A stretch of DNA of 64,000 bases from Bergeyella_A cardium. GTDB taxonomy: Bacteria > Bacteroidota > Bacteroidia > Flavobacteriales > Weeksellaceae. The stretch's first letter is position 1; each line of letters begins with the position of its first letter. The notes under the pieces were generated by a model that saw only the letters and a program-made list of their open reading frames with translations, was not told the origin of the DNA and made no database searches. Made by a program: the position numbers and the translations under genes. Where the stretch lies: assembly GCF_030012605.2 (NCBI RefSeq), contig NZ_CP114055.2. One strand, 5' to 3'. Of this stretch, positions 43,038-51,933 are shown piece after piece.

Positions 43038-44113
43038 GGTTGTTATACATCAGTACAGGGATTACCAACTCTGGTGGAGTCTCCCGAGTGCTTTCCTTAA
43101 AGGCAAATGCGTTTGCTGATGCTTTGGGCTATGAGGTGCATATCTTTTCTACGAATGATGATAGCCAAACAACCTTTTTTTCTTTTTCTGAAAAGGTAAA
43201 GATTCATTTTTCTAAGTATAAAAATATCGGTTTGCACAATATTTTTGGTTTCAGAAAGGAAGTTCGTGAGCTCAATAAAGCCTTAAACCCAGATGCGATT
43301 TTCATTACCGATAACGGGCTTAAAAGTTTCCTCATCTATGATTGTCTGTACCCCAAAGCAATCAAGATGTATGAAATCCATTCCTCTACCGATGCGTTTT
43401 TAAATCAGGCATATTATTCTGGTATTAAAAATAAAATCTATCAGTGGCTTATCAGGCATCAGATAAAGAAATTTGATAAGATTATTGTCCTCAAAGAGCA
43501 GTTTAAGCTCGGATTTGTTCCTGAGAGTAAGCAATTGGCAATCCCGAATCCTATTCCCTTTTTGGTAGATGCCCAGTCTTCTCTTCATCATAAAAAAGCA
43601 ATAGCTGTAGGGCTCATCACCCCACGAAAAGGCTACGAAAGAATGCTACGCTCTTGGAAAAAAGTAGTACAGAAGCATCCCGATTATCAATTGGAAATCT
43701 ATGGAGAAGCCACTGGAAACTATTCAATAATGCCTTTGATTTCTGAGTTGGGCTTAGAAAACCAGGTGAAAGTCTTTCCTCCTGTTCGAGATATTGAGCA
43801 GAGGTATTTAGAGGCGGATTTTCTCTTACATTCGGCATATTCTGAACCTTTTGGAATGGTCTTTATAGAGGCTATGGCACTTGGGCTTCCTGTTGTTTGC
43901 CACAAAACAGAGGCAGATGATATCGTTATCAATGGTAAAAACGGATGGGTAGCAGAAGATGAAGATGACTATACCCAAAAAATCCTCCAGCTGATAGAGC
44001 ACCCCGAGTTCCTCCATTCCTTTTCAGAGAATGCGGTAGAGACTTCAAAACGATTTCAGCTGAAAGAAATAATGCACCGCTGGCAAGTCCTCCTATCACA
44101 AAGGAAAACTTAG
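43034..44113 (+). CDS. Family 4 glycosyltransferase
   Basis: 359 residues; the ATG overlaps the previous stop (ATGA), so translation is probably coupled. Signatures: TNSGGVSRVLSLKANAFADALG near residue 12, AVGLITPRKGYERMLRSWKK near 193, LHSAYSEPFGMVFIEAMALG near 272 followed by LPVVCHKTEADDIVINGKNG. It transfers a sugar in surface polysaccharide or lipooligosaccharide synthesis. Sequence is related to but clearly distinct from the gene before it. Confidence 0.9.
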   Translation: MRLLYISTGITNSGGVSRVLSLKANAFADALGYEVHIFSTNDDSQTTFFSFSEKVKIHFSKYKNIGLHNIFGFRKEVRELNKALNPDAIFITDNGLKSFLIYDCLYPKAIKMYEIHSSTDAFLNQAYYSGIKNKIYQWLIRHQIKKFDKIIVLKEQFKLGFVPESKQLAIPNPIPFLVDAQSSLHHKKAIAVGLITPRKGYERMLRSWKKVVQKHPDYQLEIYGEATGNYSIMPLISELGLENQVKVFPPVRDIEQRYLEADFLLHSAYSEPFGMVFIEAMALGLPVVCHKTEADDIVINGKNGWVAEDEDDYTQKILQLIEHPEFLHSFSENAVETSKRFQLKEIMHRWQVLLSQRKT

Positions 44114-44196
44114 CCAGCTTATTTCAATAAGAATGATAATTTATGTAAATTGCCTCGATTTTTTAGGTTAAATAAAGCCTCATCAAAAATATAATT

Positions 44197-44589
44197 ATGA
44201 AATTTAGAATGATTAGCTTACCGAAGATAGAAGACCCAAGAGGTAATCTCTCGGTTATTGAGAAAGATATTCTCCCATTTGTGTTTAAGCGGGTATATTT
44301 CCTCTATGATGTACCCAGTGGAGCCGAGCGTGGAGGGCATGCCCACAAGGAGCAGCAGGAATTTCTCATTGCATTGAGTGGCAGTTTTGATGTGATTCTT
44401 AATGATGGTAAAGAGACCTCTACCATACACCTGAATACTCCGAATAAAGGGCTTCTCATCCCCAATGGCTACTGGCGAGAGCTAAAACATTTTTCCTCTG
44501 GAGCGGTATGCCTCGTTCTCTCTTCCGATGTTTATCAGGAAGAAGACTATATCCGAGACTATGATGAATTTATTGCAAGCCGTAGGTAG
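44197..44589 (+). CDS. FdtA/QdtA-type cupin (sugar 3,4-ketoisomerase family)
   Basis: 130 residues, single cupin domain. The family block KRVYFLYDVPSGAERGGHAH (residues 31-50) supplies the conserved His pair, followed by QQEFLIALSGSFDVILNDG and PNGYWRELKHFSSGAVCLVL. FdtA/QdtA proteins turn dTDP-4-keto-6-deoxyglucose into its 3-keto isomer for amino-sugar synthesis. The aminotransferase and acetyltransferase normally paired with it are not in the window, so it may belong to an incomplete locus. It is in the same direction as the two GT4 genes. A terminator follows. Confidence 0.85.
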   Translation: MKFRMISLPKIEDPRGNLSVIEKDILPFVFKRVYFLYDVPSGAERGGHAHKEQQEFLIALSGSFDVILNDGKETSTIHLNTPNKGLLIPNGYWRELKHFSSGAVCLVLSSDVYQEEDYIRDYDEFIASRR

Positions 44590-44620
44590 TTACTTTATAA
44601 AGGAAAGCTAATATTTTTAA

Positions 44621-44654
44621 CAAAAAAAGAGCGCTTAATTGCGCTCTTTTTTGT
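44621..44654. terminator. Bidirectional terminator
   Basis: AAAAAAGAGCGC-TTAATT-GCGCTCTTTTTT lies between the convergent cupin and coiled-coil lipoprotein genes. Confidence 0.9.
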
Positions 44655-45091
44655 TAGTTATCAGTTGTGGGTTTGTCTACAAAATTAATTTCTTGGTTGA
44701 GTTTGTCCAGCTTGCGCTGTACTTTATCAATTTGTTTTTGCAGATCAGCAATTTTAGCTTGGCTTTTTGCCAGTTTTTTATTGGCAGTCTCGGTTTTTTC
44801 GAGAAGCTGAGCTGTTTGCTTGGCATCTTTTGCGGTAGTAGCCGCATCGGAGGAAGAGAAGCTGGTAGTCTGTGCATTTGCCTGATAGTTGAGAGAAGAT
44901 GCTTCTGCATTTAGCTCTTGTGAGCTGTTTTTCTCTTTTTCTAATTCAATCTGAAGGCTGTTGAGCTTCGTGTTGAGTGCTAAAATCTCTTTCTGTGTTT
45001 CTAATTTTTGAAGTTGTGGGTCTTGCGTACCTCCGCAAGAAACAGCCACAAGTGCAGCGATGAGCGCTGTGCTTAAGAATGTTTTTTTCAT
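44654..45091 (-). CDS. Coiled-coil lipoprotein, function unknown
   Basis: 145 residues. Signal peptide MKKTFLSTALIAALVAVSC with lipid-modified Cys19. Two coiled-coil stretches follow, about 32-57 (heptads with Leu and Lys/Glu) and 95-132 (LLEKTETANKKLAKSQAKIA), joined by a Ser/Ala-rich hinge. It resembles envelope-spanning Lpp-like lipoproteins in architecture but I cannot name a family. It lies 10 bp after the ABC-F gene and may be co-transcribed with it. Confidence 0.75.
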   Translation of the reverse strand: MKKTFLSTALIAALVAVSCGGTQDPQLQKLETQKEILALNTKLNSLQIELEKEKNSSQELNAEASSLNYQANAQTTSFSSSDAATTAKDAKQTAQLLEKTETANKKLAKSQAKIADLQKQIDKVQRKLDKLNQEINFVDKPTTDN

Positions 45092-45101
45092 AGATTGTTA
45101 C

Positions 45102-46730
45102 TTATACATTATACATTTGTTCTCTTAGTTCTTTTACTTTTTTGTCTTCGAGGTATTCATCGTAGGTCATTTCTCTATCGATAAGTCCTTTTGGAGTGAT
45201 TTCTATTACTCGGTTACACACGGTTTGAAGCAATTCGTGGTCGTGTGAAGCGATGAGGATATTTCCTTTGAAATTCGTCAGTGAGTTGTTTAGCGCCGTG
45301 ATACTTTCCAAGTCAAGGTGGTTAGTAGGCTCATCGAGGAGGAGTACATTGGCTCTTTGGAGCATCATTCGGCTAAACATACACCTCATTTTTTCTCCTC
45401 CCGAGAGTACGGTGGAGGATTTTAATGCCTCATCTCCCGAGAATAGCATCCTTCCGAGGAAGCCACGGATGAATTCTTCGTGCCTTTCCTCATCATTTTT
45501 GGTGTATTGTCTTAGCCAATCTACGAGGTTGAGGCTTTGGTCTTTGAAATAATCGGTATTATCGAGTGGCATATAGGACTGAGTGGTAGTAACTCCCCAT
45601 TTGTACTCGCCTTTATCGGCAGGAAGCGTCCCTGAAATCACTTGAAAAAACTCCGTAATCGCCAGTGAATTTTTAGAAATAACGGCTACTTTATCTCCTT
45701 TTTTAAGGTTGAGATCTACAGCAGAGAAGAGCAGTTCTCCATCTTTTGTTTTTTCCAATCCTTTTATTTCAAGGATTTGATCGCCCGCTTCTCTTTCCAT
45801 ATCAAAGATAATGGCAGGGTAGCGTCTGGAAGTAGGTTTAATCTCCTCGATATTGAGCTTATCGAGCATTTTCTTTCTTGCTGTAGCTTGCTTTGCTTTT
45901 GCTACATTTGAGCTAAACCTTGCGATAAACTCTTGAAGCTCTTTTTTCTTTTCTTCGGCTTTTTTGTTTGCCTGAGCTCTCTGTTTCGTGGCAAGCTGAG
46001 ATGCCTGATACCAGTAAGAATAGTTCCCTGTATAAAGGTTAAGCTTGGAGTAATCTAAATCTCCGATATGGGTACAAACAGCATCTAAGAAGTGACGGTC
46101 GTGAGACACTACAATCACCGTATTTTCATAATCCGCAAGGAAATCTTCCAACCACGCAATGGTATCAATATCTAAGTCGTTGGTAGGTTCGTCTAAAATC
46201 AGCACATCTGGATTACCGAAAAGCGCTTGAGCAAGGAGTACGCGGACTTTGTCTTTGTTCTCCAGTTCGCTCATCATCTGATAGTGCATATCTTCTTTTA
46301 TACCTACATTGGATAGCATCGTTTGAGCATCGGTCTCGGCATTCCAACCGCCCATTTCATCGTATATCACACCGAGCTCGCCAGCTTTTATCCCGTCTTC
46401 ATCGGAGAAATCAGGTTTTGCATACAGGGCGTCCATTTCCTCTTTAATTTCAAACATCTTTTTATTCCCTCTCAGTACGGTTTCTAATACCGTAAACTGA
46501 TCATAAGCAAAGTGGTCTTGCTCCAAGACAGACATCCTCTTGCCTGTTTCTAATGAAACATTTCCCGTTGTAGGCTCTTGCTTCCCACTTAGTATTTTTA
46601 GGAAAGTAGATTTACCTGCACCATTTGCCCCGATAATTCCGTAGCAATTGCCTTTGGTAAATTTTATATTTACTTCATCAAAAAGGACTCTTTTTCCGAA
46701 TTGTAAAGATAAGTTTGATACTGTTAACAT
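45102..46730 (-). CDS. ybiT: ABC-F ATPase, YbiT-like
   Basis: 542 residues from ATG 46730 (MLTVSNLSLQFGKRVLFDEV). Two ABC modules. ABC1 has an intact Walker A (IGANGAGKST) and Walker B (VLILDEPTNDLD). ABC2 (from about 320) has an intact signature LSGGEKMRCMF and Walker B (VLLLDEPTNHLD), but its Walker A is IXKNSLAITE-like without the GxxGxGKST lysine. The linker (QATARKKMLDKLNIEEI) is ribosome-facing. ABC-F proteins act on the ribosome E-site; there is no membrane domain. A minus-strand TACTTTTG -7 element is at 46751-46758. Confidence 0.88.
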   Translation of the reverse strand: MLTVSNLSLQFGKRVLFDEVNIKFTKGNCYGIIGANGAGKSTFLKILSGKQEPTTGNVSLETGKRMSVLEQDHFAYDQFTVLETVLRGNKKMFEIKEEMDALYAKPDFSDEDGIKAGELGVIYDEMGGWNAETDAQTMLSNVGIKEDMHYQMMSELENKDKVRVLLAQALFGNPDVLILDEPTNDLDIDTIAWLEDFLADYENTVIVVSHDRHFLDAVCTHIGDLDYSKLNLYTGNYSYWYQASQLATKQRAQANKKAEEKKKELQEFIARFSSNVAKAKQATARKKMLDKLNIEEIKPTSRRYPAIIFDMEREAGDQILEIKGLEKTKDGELLFSAVDLNLKKGDKVAVISKNSLAITEFFQVISGTLPADKGEYKWGVTTTQSYMPLDNTDYFKDQSLNLVDWLRQYTKNDEERHEEFIRGFLGRMLFSGDEALKSSTVLSGGEKMRCMFSRMMLQRANVLLLDEPTNHLDLESITALNNSLTNFKGNILIASHDHELLQTVCNRVIEITPKGLIDREMTYDEYLEDKKVKELREQMYNV

Positions 46731-46832
46731 AAGGTTTTGTAAATTTGCGGCAAAAGTACAAAAAGAAAATAAATATTTTGAGCTGATATACAAAGCTGAG
46801 TCTATGGAATATAGATAACCAAAAACATTGAA

Positions 46833-47291
46833 ATGAAGATAGAAAAAAGTGTAACGATACTCAATAAACGAGCGAGATTTGAATACGAAATCCTCGAAGA
46901 CTTGGAAGTAGGAATAGTCCTCACAGGAACAGAAATAAAATCATTAAGATCATCAAAGGCTTCCATTGCAGAGGCTTTCTGCCAGATTATAGATAGGGAG
47001 TTATACATTATTAATATGCTTATAGATGAATATAAACTCGGGACTTTCTATAATCATAAGATAAAAAGAGAGCGGAAGTTGCTATTACACCGCCGAGAGC
47101 TTTATAAATGGGAACGAAAATTAAAAGATACAGGAATAACCATCGTACCTCTTAAGCTATATATAAATAATAGAGGAAAGGCTAAGCTCGTCATTGCTTT
47201 GGCGAGAGGGAAAAAATTATATGACAAAAGGGAATCTATAAAAGATAGAGAAAATAAGAGAAATTTAGACAGGATCTTAAAGAAAGGTTAA
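46833..47291 (+). CDS. smpB: SsrA-binding protein SmpB
   Basis: 152 residues. TLNKRARFEYEILEDLEVGI near the N-terminus, LTGTEIKSLRSSKASI near 30, FYNHKIKRERKLLLHRREL near 75 and the C-terminal basic tail (GKKLYDKRESIKDRENKR) that enters the decoding centre are all present. It delivers tmRNA to stalled ribosomes. It is divergent from the ABC-F gene. Confidence 0.96.
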   Translation: MKIEKSVTILNKRARFEYEILEDLEVGIVLTGTEIKSLRSSKASIAEAFCQIIDRELYIINMLIDEYKLGTFYNHKIKRERKLLLHRRELYKWERKLKDTGITIVPLKLYINNRGKAKLVIALARGKKLYDKRESIKDRENKRNLDRILKKG

Positions 47292-47367
47292 AAAAAACAC
47301 ATAAAAACCTTGTACATAAGGAAATTTTATATTTATTTTGCACAATCAATTATTTAATCATTTATCT

Positions 47368-48834
47368 ATGAAAAATCTAAAATTAGGAATTGCAGCATTA
47401 GCACTTACAGTTGCTTCTTCTGTATTCGCTCAGACTACTTCAAATCCGTGGTTGATCGGAGTAGGAGCACATGGGGTGAATCATGCTGCAGCTAAAGGCG
47501 GTGTAGGGAAATTATTTGATAACCTTACAGGAAAACACTTGTTTAATATCAATAATTACACAATTACTCCACCATTATCTAAATTAACTGTTGCGAGAAA
47601 TTTAGGTAAAGGTTTTGTACTTGACTGGCAGACTTCTGTTGGTAATATTGATAACAAGAGATTTGAAACTGACAAAGAATTTTTCTTGATGACTGGTCTT
47701 GGTCTTCAAGTGAAAGTTGCTGGTCTTCTTTTCGGAAATGAAGATTCTTGGTTTGATCCTTATTTAAGAGTTGGAGCTAACTACCTAAGACATGATTACA
47801 CAAATATGACATTCCCAGCAAGAGATGTTGTTAATGATGTAACTTATGCAGGTTTCCAATCTGCTCCTGCAACTCAAAGAAGAAAAGATTTCTTTGCTGT
47901 TAATGGAGGTTTAGGTTCTAACTTCTGGATTACTAAAAACTTTGGTCTTGGTATTCAAGGGGATTATGTATCTACAGTAATGGATAAGTCTGATGTGCCA
48001 CACTTCTGGCAGGCTTCTGCTTCATTATTATTCAGATTTGGAAATACCGATAGAGATAAAGACGGTATCAAGGATAAAGATGACCTTTGTCCTGATGAAC
48101 CAGGTCTTCCAGAATTCCAAGGTTGCCCAGATACTGATGGTGATGGCGTTCCAGATAAAGATGATAACTGCCCAGATGTAGCAGGACCAGTTGAAAACAA
48201 CGGATGCCCTTGGCCAGATACTGATGGTGACGGTGTTCTTGATAAAGATGATGCTTGTCCAGATGTAGCAGGACCAGTTGAAAACAACGGATGCCCTTGG
48301 CCAGACACTGATGGTGATGGTATCTTAGATAAAGATGATGCTTGTCCTGAAGTACCAGGTGTTCCAGAATACAACGGTTGTCCTAAACCAACAGCAGTTG
48401 CTGTTACTGAGACATTGAAAGATATCTTATTTGATTTCAACAAAGCAACCATCCAAGCAGGATCTGCTTATAAACTGGATGAAGCAGCTCGTATCATCAA
48501 GAATGCTCCAGCTGAAAACTTTATCGTAATCGGTACTACTGATGCGAAAGGTAATCCAGCTTACAACTTGAAACTTTCAAGACAAAGAGCAGCAGCTGTT
48601 GTAAAAGCTCTTGAAGCGAGAGGTGTAAATCCAGAAAACCTTAAATCTATCGGTCTTGGTTCTCAAGAAGCTACTGTACCAGCTACAGCATCTGATGAAG
48701 AAAGACAAGCAGATAGAAAAGTAATCGTAAGAGCAATCTCTGGTGCAGAATGGGAAACTTATAAAAAATCAGATTTACCATCTACTCCAGTGAAGAAAAA
48801 AGCAGTTAAAAAAACTTCTAAAAAGAAGAAATAA
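47368..48834 (+). CDS. OmpA family outer-membrane protein with thrombospondin type 3 repeats
   Basis: 488 residues from ATG 47368, which opens the signal peptide MKNLKLGIAALALTVASSVFAQ. An N-terminal beta-barrel (to about 220) is followed by calcium-binding thrombospondin type 3 repeats (four DxDxDG loops, DTDGDGVPDKDDNCPDV style). The OmpA peptidoglycan-binding domain from about 350 contains ILFDFNKATI and NLKLSRQRAAAVVKALEARG. The tail is Lys-rich (KKAVKKTSKKKK). It links the outer membrane to the wall. Within the repeats an 84-bp DNA unit (48175-48258 and 48259-48342) is nearly identical. A near-consensus promoter, TATTTTG, is at 47334-47340, and a strong terminator follows. Confidence 0.93.
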   Translation: MKNLKLGIAALALTVASSVFAQTTSNPWLIGVGAHGVNHAAAKGGVGKLFDNLTGKHLFNINNYTITPPLSKLTVARNLGKGFVLDWQTSVGNIDNKRFETDKEFFLMTGLGLQVKVAGLLFGNEDSWFDPYLRVGANYLRHDYTNMTFPARDVVNDVTYAGFQSAPATQRRKDFFAVNGGLGSNFWITKNFGLGIQGDYVSTVMDKSDVPHFWQASASLLFRFGNTDRDKDGIKDKDDLCPDEPGLPEFQGCPDTDGDGVPDKDDNCPDVAGPVENNGCPWPDTDGDGVLDKDDACPDVAGPVENNGCPWPDTDGDGILDKDDACPEVPGVPEYNGCPKPTAVAVTETLKDILFDFNKATIQAGSAYKLDEAARIIKNAPAENFIVIGTTDAKGNPAYNLKLSRQRAAAVVKALEARGVNPENLKSIGLGSQEATVPATASDEERQADRKVIVRAISGAEWETYKKSDLPSTPVKKKAVKKTSKKKK

Positions 48835-48851
48835 GATTTAACTGATAAATT

Positions 48852-48887
48852 TAAAGTGGTATAGCATATAGCTGTACCACTTTTTTA
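48852..48887 (+). terminator. Terminator of the OmpA-family gene
   Basis: AAAGTGGTATAGC pairs with GCTGTACCACTTT around ATATA (one mismatch) and runs into TTT. Confidence 0.85.
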
Positions 48888-48927
48888 TGTATAAAAATTT
48901 CTTTATCTCTCCAGAGATATGGGAAAT

Positions 48928-48960
48928 AAAAAACTCCCTGCGAAACCGCAGAGAGCTTTT
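48928..48960 (-). terminator. Terminator of recA
   Basis: On the minus strand CTCTCTGCGG-TTTC-GCAGGGAG is followed by TTTTTT; it lies 18 bp after the recA stop. Confidence 0.82.
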
Positions 48961-48977
48961 GTATTAATAGAGAAAAT

Positions 48978-50012
48978 TTATTTATTCGCTAATGCTTCTT
49001 TAATCTGAGCTTCTAATTCTTCAGAGAGCTCGGGGTTATCTTTAATAAGGTCTTTTACTGTATCTCTACCTTGCCCGAGTTTAGTATCTCCATAGCTAAA
49101 CCATGCACCACTTTTCTTTACGATATTGAGCTCTACAGCATGGTCAAGTATTTCTCCTGCTTTAGAAACTCCCTCTCCATACATAATATCAAATTCTGCT
49201 TGCTTAAATGGAGGGGCAACTTTATTTTTCACAATTTTTACTTTCACTCGGCTTCCGATAGCTTCTTCACCTTGTTTGATAGGAGCTGCAGCTTTTCTAA
49301 TATCAATCCTTACCGAAGCATAGAATTTAAGTGCATTACCACCTGTTGTTGTTTCAGGATTTCCAAACATTACCCCGATTTTTTCCCTTAGCTGGTTGAT
49401 GAAAATTACGGTACATTTCGTCTTGGAAATGGTAGATGTCAGCTTTCTCAATGCCTGAGACATCAGCCTTGCGTGGAGTCCTACTTTGGAATCTCCCATT
49501 TCTCCTTCAATTTCGGATTTTGGGGTAAGGGCAGCCACTGAGTCTATTACCACAAGGTCAATAGCTCCAGAGCGGATGAGGTTATCGGCTATTTCCAGTG
49601 CCTGCTCGCCATTGTCTGGCTGGGAGATGATGAGCTCATCCAAGTCAATACCGAGCTTACCAGCATAGCTCCTGTCAAATGCGTGCTCGGCATCTATAAA
49701 AGCAGCCGTGCCTCCTTGTTTCTGGGCTTCGGCAATCGCGTGGAGTGTAAGAGTAGTCTTACCAGAAGATTCTGGACCAAAGATTTCAATAATCCTCCCC
49801 TTAGGATAGCCTCCGATGCCAAGGGCAATATCTAACCCCAGCGAACCCGAAGGTATCACTTCTATGGAGGAATCAATAGAGCTATCGCCCAATTTCATTA
49901 CGGTACCTTTGCCGTAAGTTTTGTCTAATTTTTCGAGCACCAGAGCTAGTGCTTTCTTTTTATCATCTACCTTTTCAGGTTTTTCGGTAGTTTTTTTAGT
50001 TTCTGAAGCCAT
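48978..50012 (-). CDS. recA: Recombinase RecA
   Basis: 344 residues. Walker A GPESSGKTTL near residue 75, VVIDSVAALTPKSEIEGEMG near 155, the L2 loop region FINQLREKIGVMFGNPETTTGGNAL near 205, all standard. The N-terminus carries a Lys-rich extension. RecA forms nucleoprotein filaments for homologous recombination. Minus-strand TATTTTTG is at 50030-50037, 17 bases before the ATG. No LexA-type box was recognised. Confidence 0.97.
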   Translation of the reverse strand: MASETKKTTEKPEKVDDKKKALALVLEKLDKTYGKGTVMKLGDSSIDSSIEVIPSGSLGLDIALGIGGYPKGRIIEIFGPESSGKTTLTLHAIAEAQKQGGTAAFIDAEHAFDRSYAGKLGIDLDELIISQPDNGEQALEIADNLIRSGAIDLVVIDSVAALTPKSEIEGEMGDSKVGLHARLMSQALRKLTSTISKTKCTVIFINQLREKIGVMFGNPETTTGGNALKFYASVRIDIRKAAAPIKQGEEAIGSRVKVKIVKNKVAPPFKQAEFDIMYGEGVSKAGEILDHAVELNIVKKSGAWFSYGDTKLGQGRDTVKDLIKDNPELSEELEAQIKEALANK

Positions 50013-50185
50013 AAATCACAATTTTTGCCCAAAAATACATAAATAAATCGGAAAGTATTACTTTCAGTACCTTTCTGACTATAAAATGGGTGATGCTTTG
50101 AGATAAAAAAGGATTGATAATAAAACCTAGTTTTCTTTGGATTTAGGGTATAATCTTTATTTTGGTAAGACCAAAATCATTAGGT

Positions 50186-50215
50186 AAAATAAAAAAGGGT
50201 CAAAGACCCTTTAGG
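50186..50215 (-). terminator. Terminator of queE
   Basis: AAAGGGTCTTTGACCCTTT on the minus strand, followed by TTTATTTTA, right after the stop codon. It has the dispersed GGGTC-N3-GACCC core. Confidence 0.7.
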
Positions 50216-50848
50216 TTAGGGGATATTAAGGTATTTATGAGTTTGAATGGACAAGCGCCATTGAGGGTGGGAGAGGATAAAGTCGGTGATTTTAGGATAG
50301 ATTTCATTTCTTTTGCTCCACTCGCTTTGCAGGTAGAGGAGGCAGTTTTCGGAAACTTTTTCGGCTTGCTCTAAGGCGAATTTAAAATCGTGGTTGTTGA
50401 AAATAATCATTTTCAATTCATCGGCTTTGGAATAGACTTCTGGGAGGGGCATTTTGGTCTTTTTAGGGGAGAGGGTAATCCAGTCTAAGTGGCCACTAAG
50501 GGGATGTGCTCCAGAGGTCTCTATGTGTATGGTGCAGCCGCTGTTTTTTAAGGCTGTGGTAAGTGGGCTGAGGTTCCACATTAGGGGCTCACCACCTGTG
50601 ATGATAATGGTTTTGCAGTGCTTGGAAGCGGTTTTTGCGAGGCTGGTTACATCTAAAATGGGGTGTAGCTCGGCGTCCCAACTTTCTTTTACATCGCACC
50701 AGTGGCATCCTACATCGCAACCTGCCAGTCGGATGAAATATGCTGCTCTTCCTGCGTGGAAGCCCTCTCCCTGTATCGTGTAAAAATGCTCCATTATGGG
50801 GAGCATTTTACCTTGTTTCAATAATTCGCTTTGCTTGTCTTTTGTCAT
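50216..50848 (-). CDS. queE: 7-Carboxy-7-deazaguanine synthase
   Basis: 210 residues. The radical-SAM cluster motif CDVGCHWC (Cx3Cx2C, near residues 44-51) follows FYTIQGEGFHAGRAAYFIRL. ITGGEPLMWNLSPLT near residue 87 and ETSGAHPLSGHLDWITLSPK near 117 are typical. It converts 6-carboxytetrahydropterin to 7-carboxy-7-deazaguanine on the queuosine pathway. queC and queD are not close. It lies 48 bp after folD on the same strand. Confidence 0.93.
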   Translation of the reverse strand: MTKDKQSELLKQGKMLPIMEHFYTIQGEGFHAGRAAYFIRLAGCDVGCHWCDVKESWDAELHPILDVTSLAKTASKHCKTIIITGGEPLMWNLSPLTTALKNSGCTIHIETSGAHPLSGHLDWITLSPKKTKMPLPEVYSKADELKMIIFNNHDFKFALEQAEKVSENCLLYLQSEWSKRNEIYPKITDFILSHPQWRLSIQTHKYLNIP

Positions 50849-50896
50849 TAAAATCGTTTCTTTGGGATAGCTTTTTTGCTATCGTATCTCTTCTCG

Positions 50897-51784
50897 TTAG
50901 TCGTTATAAACCGAAGTTTTGTAGGCGAGAATGGTGTTTTTCATCAGCATTGCTCGGGTCATCGGTCCTACGCCGCCAGGTACGGGCGTTATCCAGCTGG
51001 CTTTGTCTTTACAGCTTTCAAAATCTACATCGCCTGCCAGTCGGTAGCCTTTGGGCAGGCTACTGTCATCCACTCTTGTAATCCCTACATCTATAATGAT
51101 GGCACCGTCTTTTATCATATTGCCTTTAAGGAAATCTGGCGTTCCAAGTGCAGTGATAACGATATCTGCGTGCTTGGTATACTCCTCTATATTCTGGGTG
51201 TAAGAATGTACGAGGGTTACAGTGGAGTTGCCCGGGAAGTCTTTCCTGCCCATTAAGATACTCATTGGTTTTCCTACGATTCGGCTTCTGCCGATGATTA
51301 CGCAGTGCTTTCCTTTTGTATCGATATTATATCTCTCAAGGAGGGTAAGGATTCCGAAAGGCGTAGCAGGTAGGAAAGTATCCATCTCCAAAGCCATTTT
51401 ACCGAAATTCTCAGGGTGAAAGCCATCTACATCTTTTCTTGGGTCAATAGCGTTGATGATTTTCTCTTGATCGATTTGCTCTGGAAGGGGGAGTTGCACG
51501 ATGAAGCCATCTACTGCTTTGGACTTATTGAGTTCATCTATTTTCTCTAATAGTTCTGCTTCGGAAACTGTGTTGGGGAACTTGATGAGAGATGAGGTGA
51601 AGCCTACCTCTTCGCAATCTTTTACTTTGGAATTTACATAAGCCTTGCTCGCTCCGTTGTTTCCAACCAAGATAGCTACAAGGTGTGGGGCTCTTCTTTT
51701 CCTCGCTAAAATTTTTTCTACCTCTTCTTTAATCTCGGATTTGATTTGTTTAGAAAGGGCTAAACCATCAAGAATCTGTGCCAT
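50897..51784 (-). CDS. folD: Methylenetetrahydrofolate dehydrogenase/cyclohydrolase FolD
   Basis: 295 residues from ATG 51784 (MAQILDGLALSKQIKSEI). YVNSKVKDCEEVG near 52 supplies the catalytic Lys; VQLPLPEQIDQEKI near 98; PATPFGILTLLERY near 140; VIIGRSRIVGKPMSILM binds NADP; the end has TPVPGGVGPMTRAML. It interconverts methylene-, methenyl- and formyl-THF. A minus-strand TACCTTTG -7 element is at 51818-51825. Confidence 0.95.
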   Translation of the reverse strand: MAQILDGLALSKQIKSEIKEEVEKILARKRRAPHLVAILVGNNGASKAYVNSKVKDCEEVGFTSSLIKFPNTVSEAELLEKIDELNKSKAVDGFIVQLPLPEQIDQEKIINAIDPRKDVDGFHPENFGKMALEMDTFLPATPFGILTLLERYNIDTKGKHCVIIGRSRIVGKPMSILMGRKDFPGNSTVTLVHSYTQNIEEYTKHADIVITALGTPDFLKGNMIKDGAIIIDVGITRVDDSSLPKGYRLAGDVDFESCKDKASWITPVPGGVGPMTRAMLMKNTILAYKTSVYND

Positions 51785-51880
51785 TTTACTCTGTTTTAGA
51801 TTTAAAATTTTGAGCCGCAAAGGTAATTAAATTTACCAAAACAAGGGGTTTTCTTTCTTTAGTTTTTTGTAGAGCTGGGC

Positions 51881-51912
51881 ATTGCTCCTCTCTATTAAAA
51901 TGGATACATTTG
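51881..51912 (+). promoter_or_regulatory. Promoter of ytxJ
   Basis: TTG at 51882-51884, 20 bp, TACATTTG at 51905-51912; the ATG lies 22 bp after. Confidence 0.65.
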
Positions 51913-51933
51913 CGGGCATTAAAAGCAGAAATT

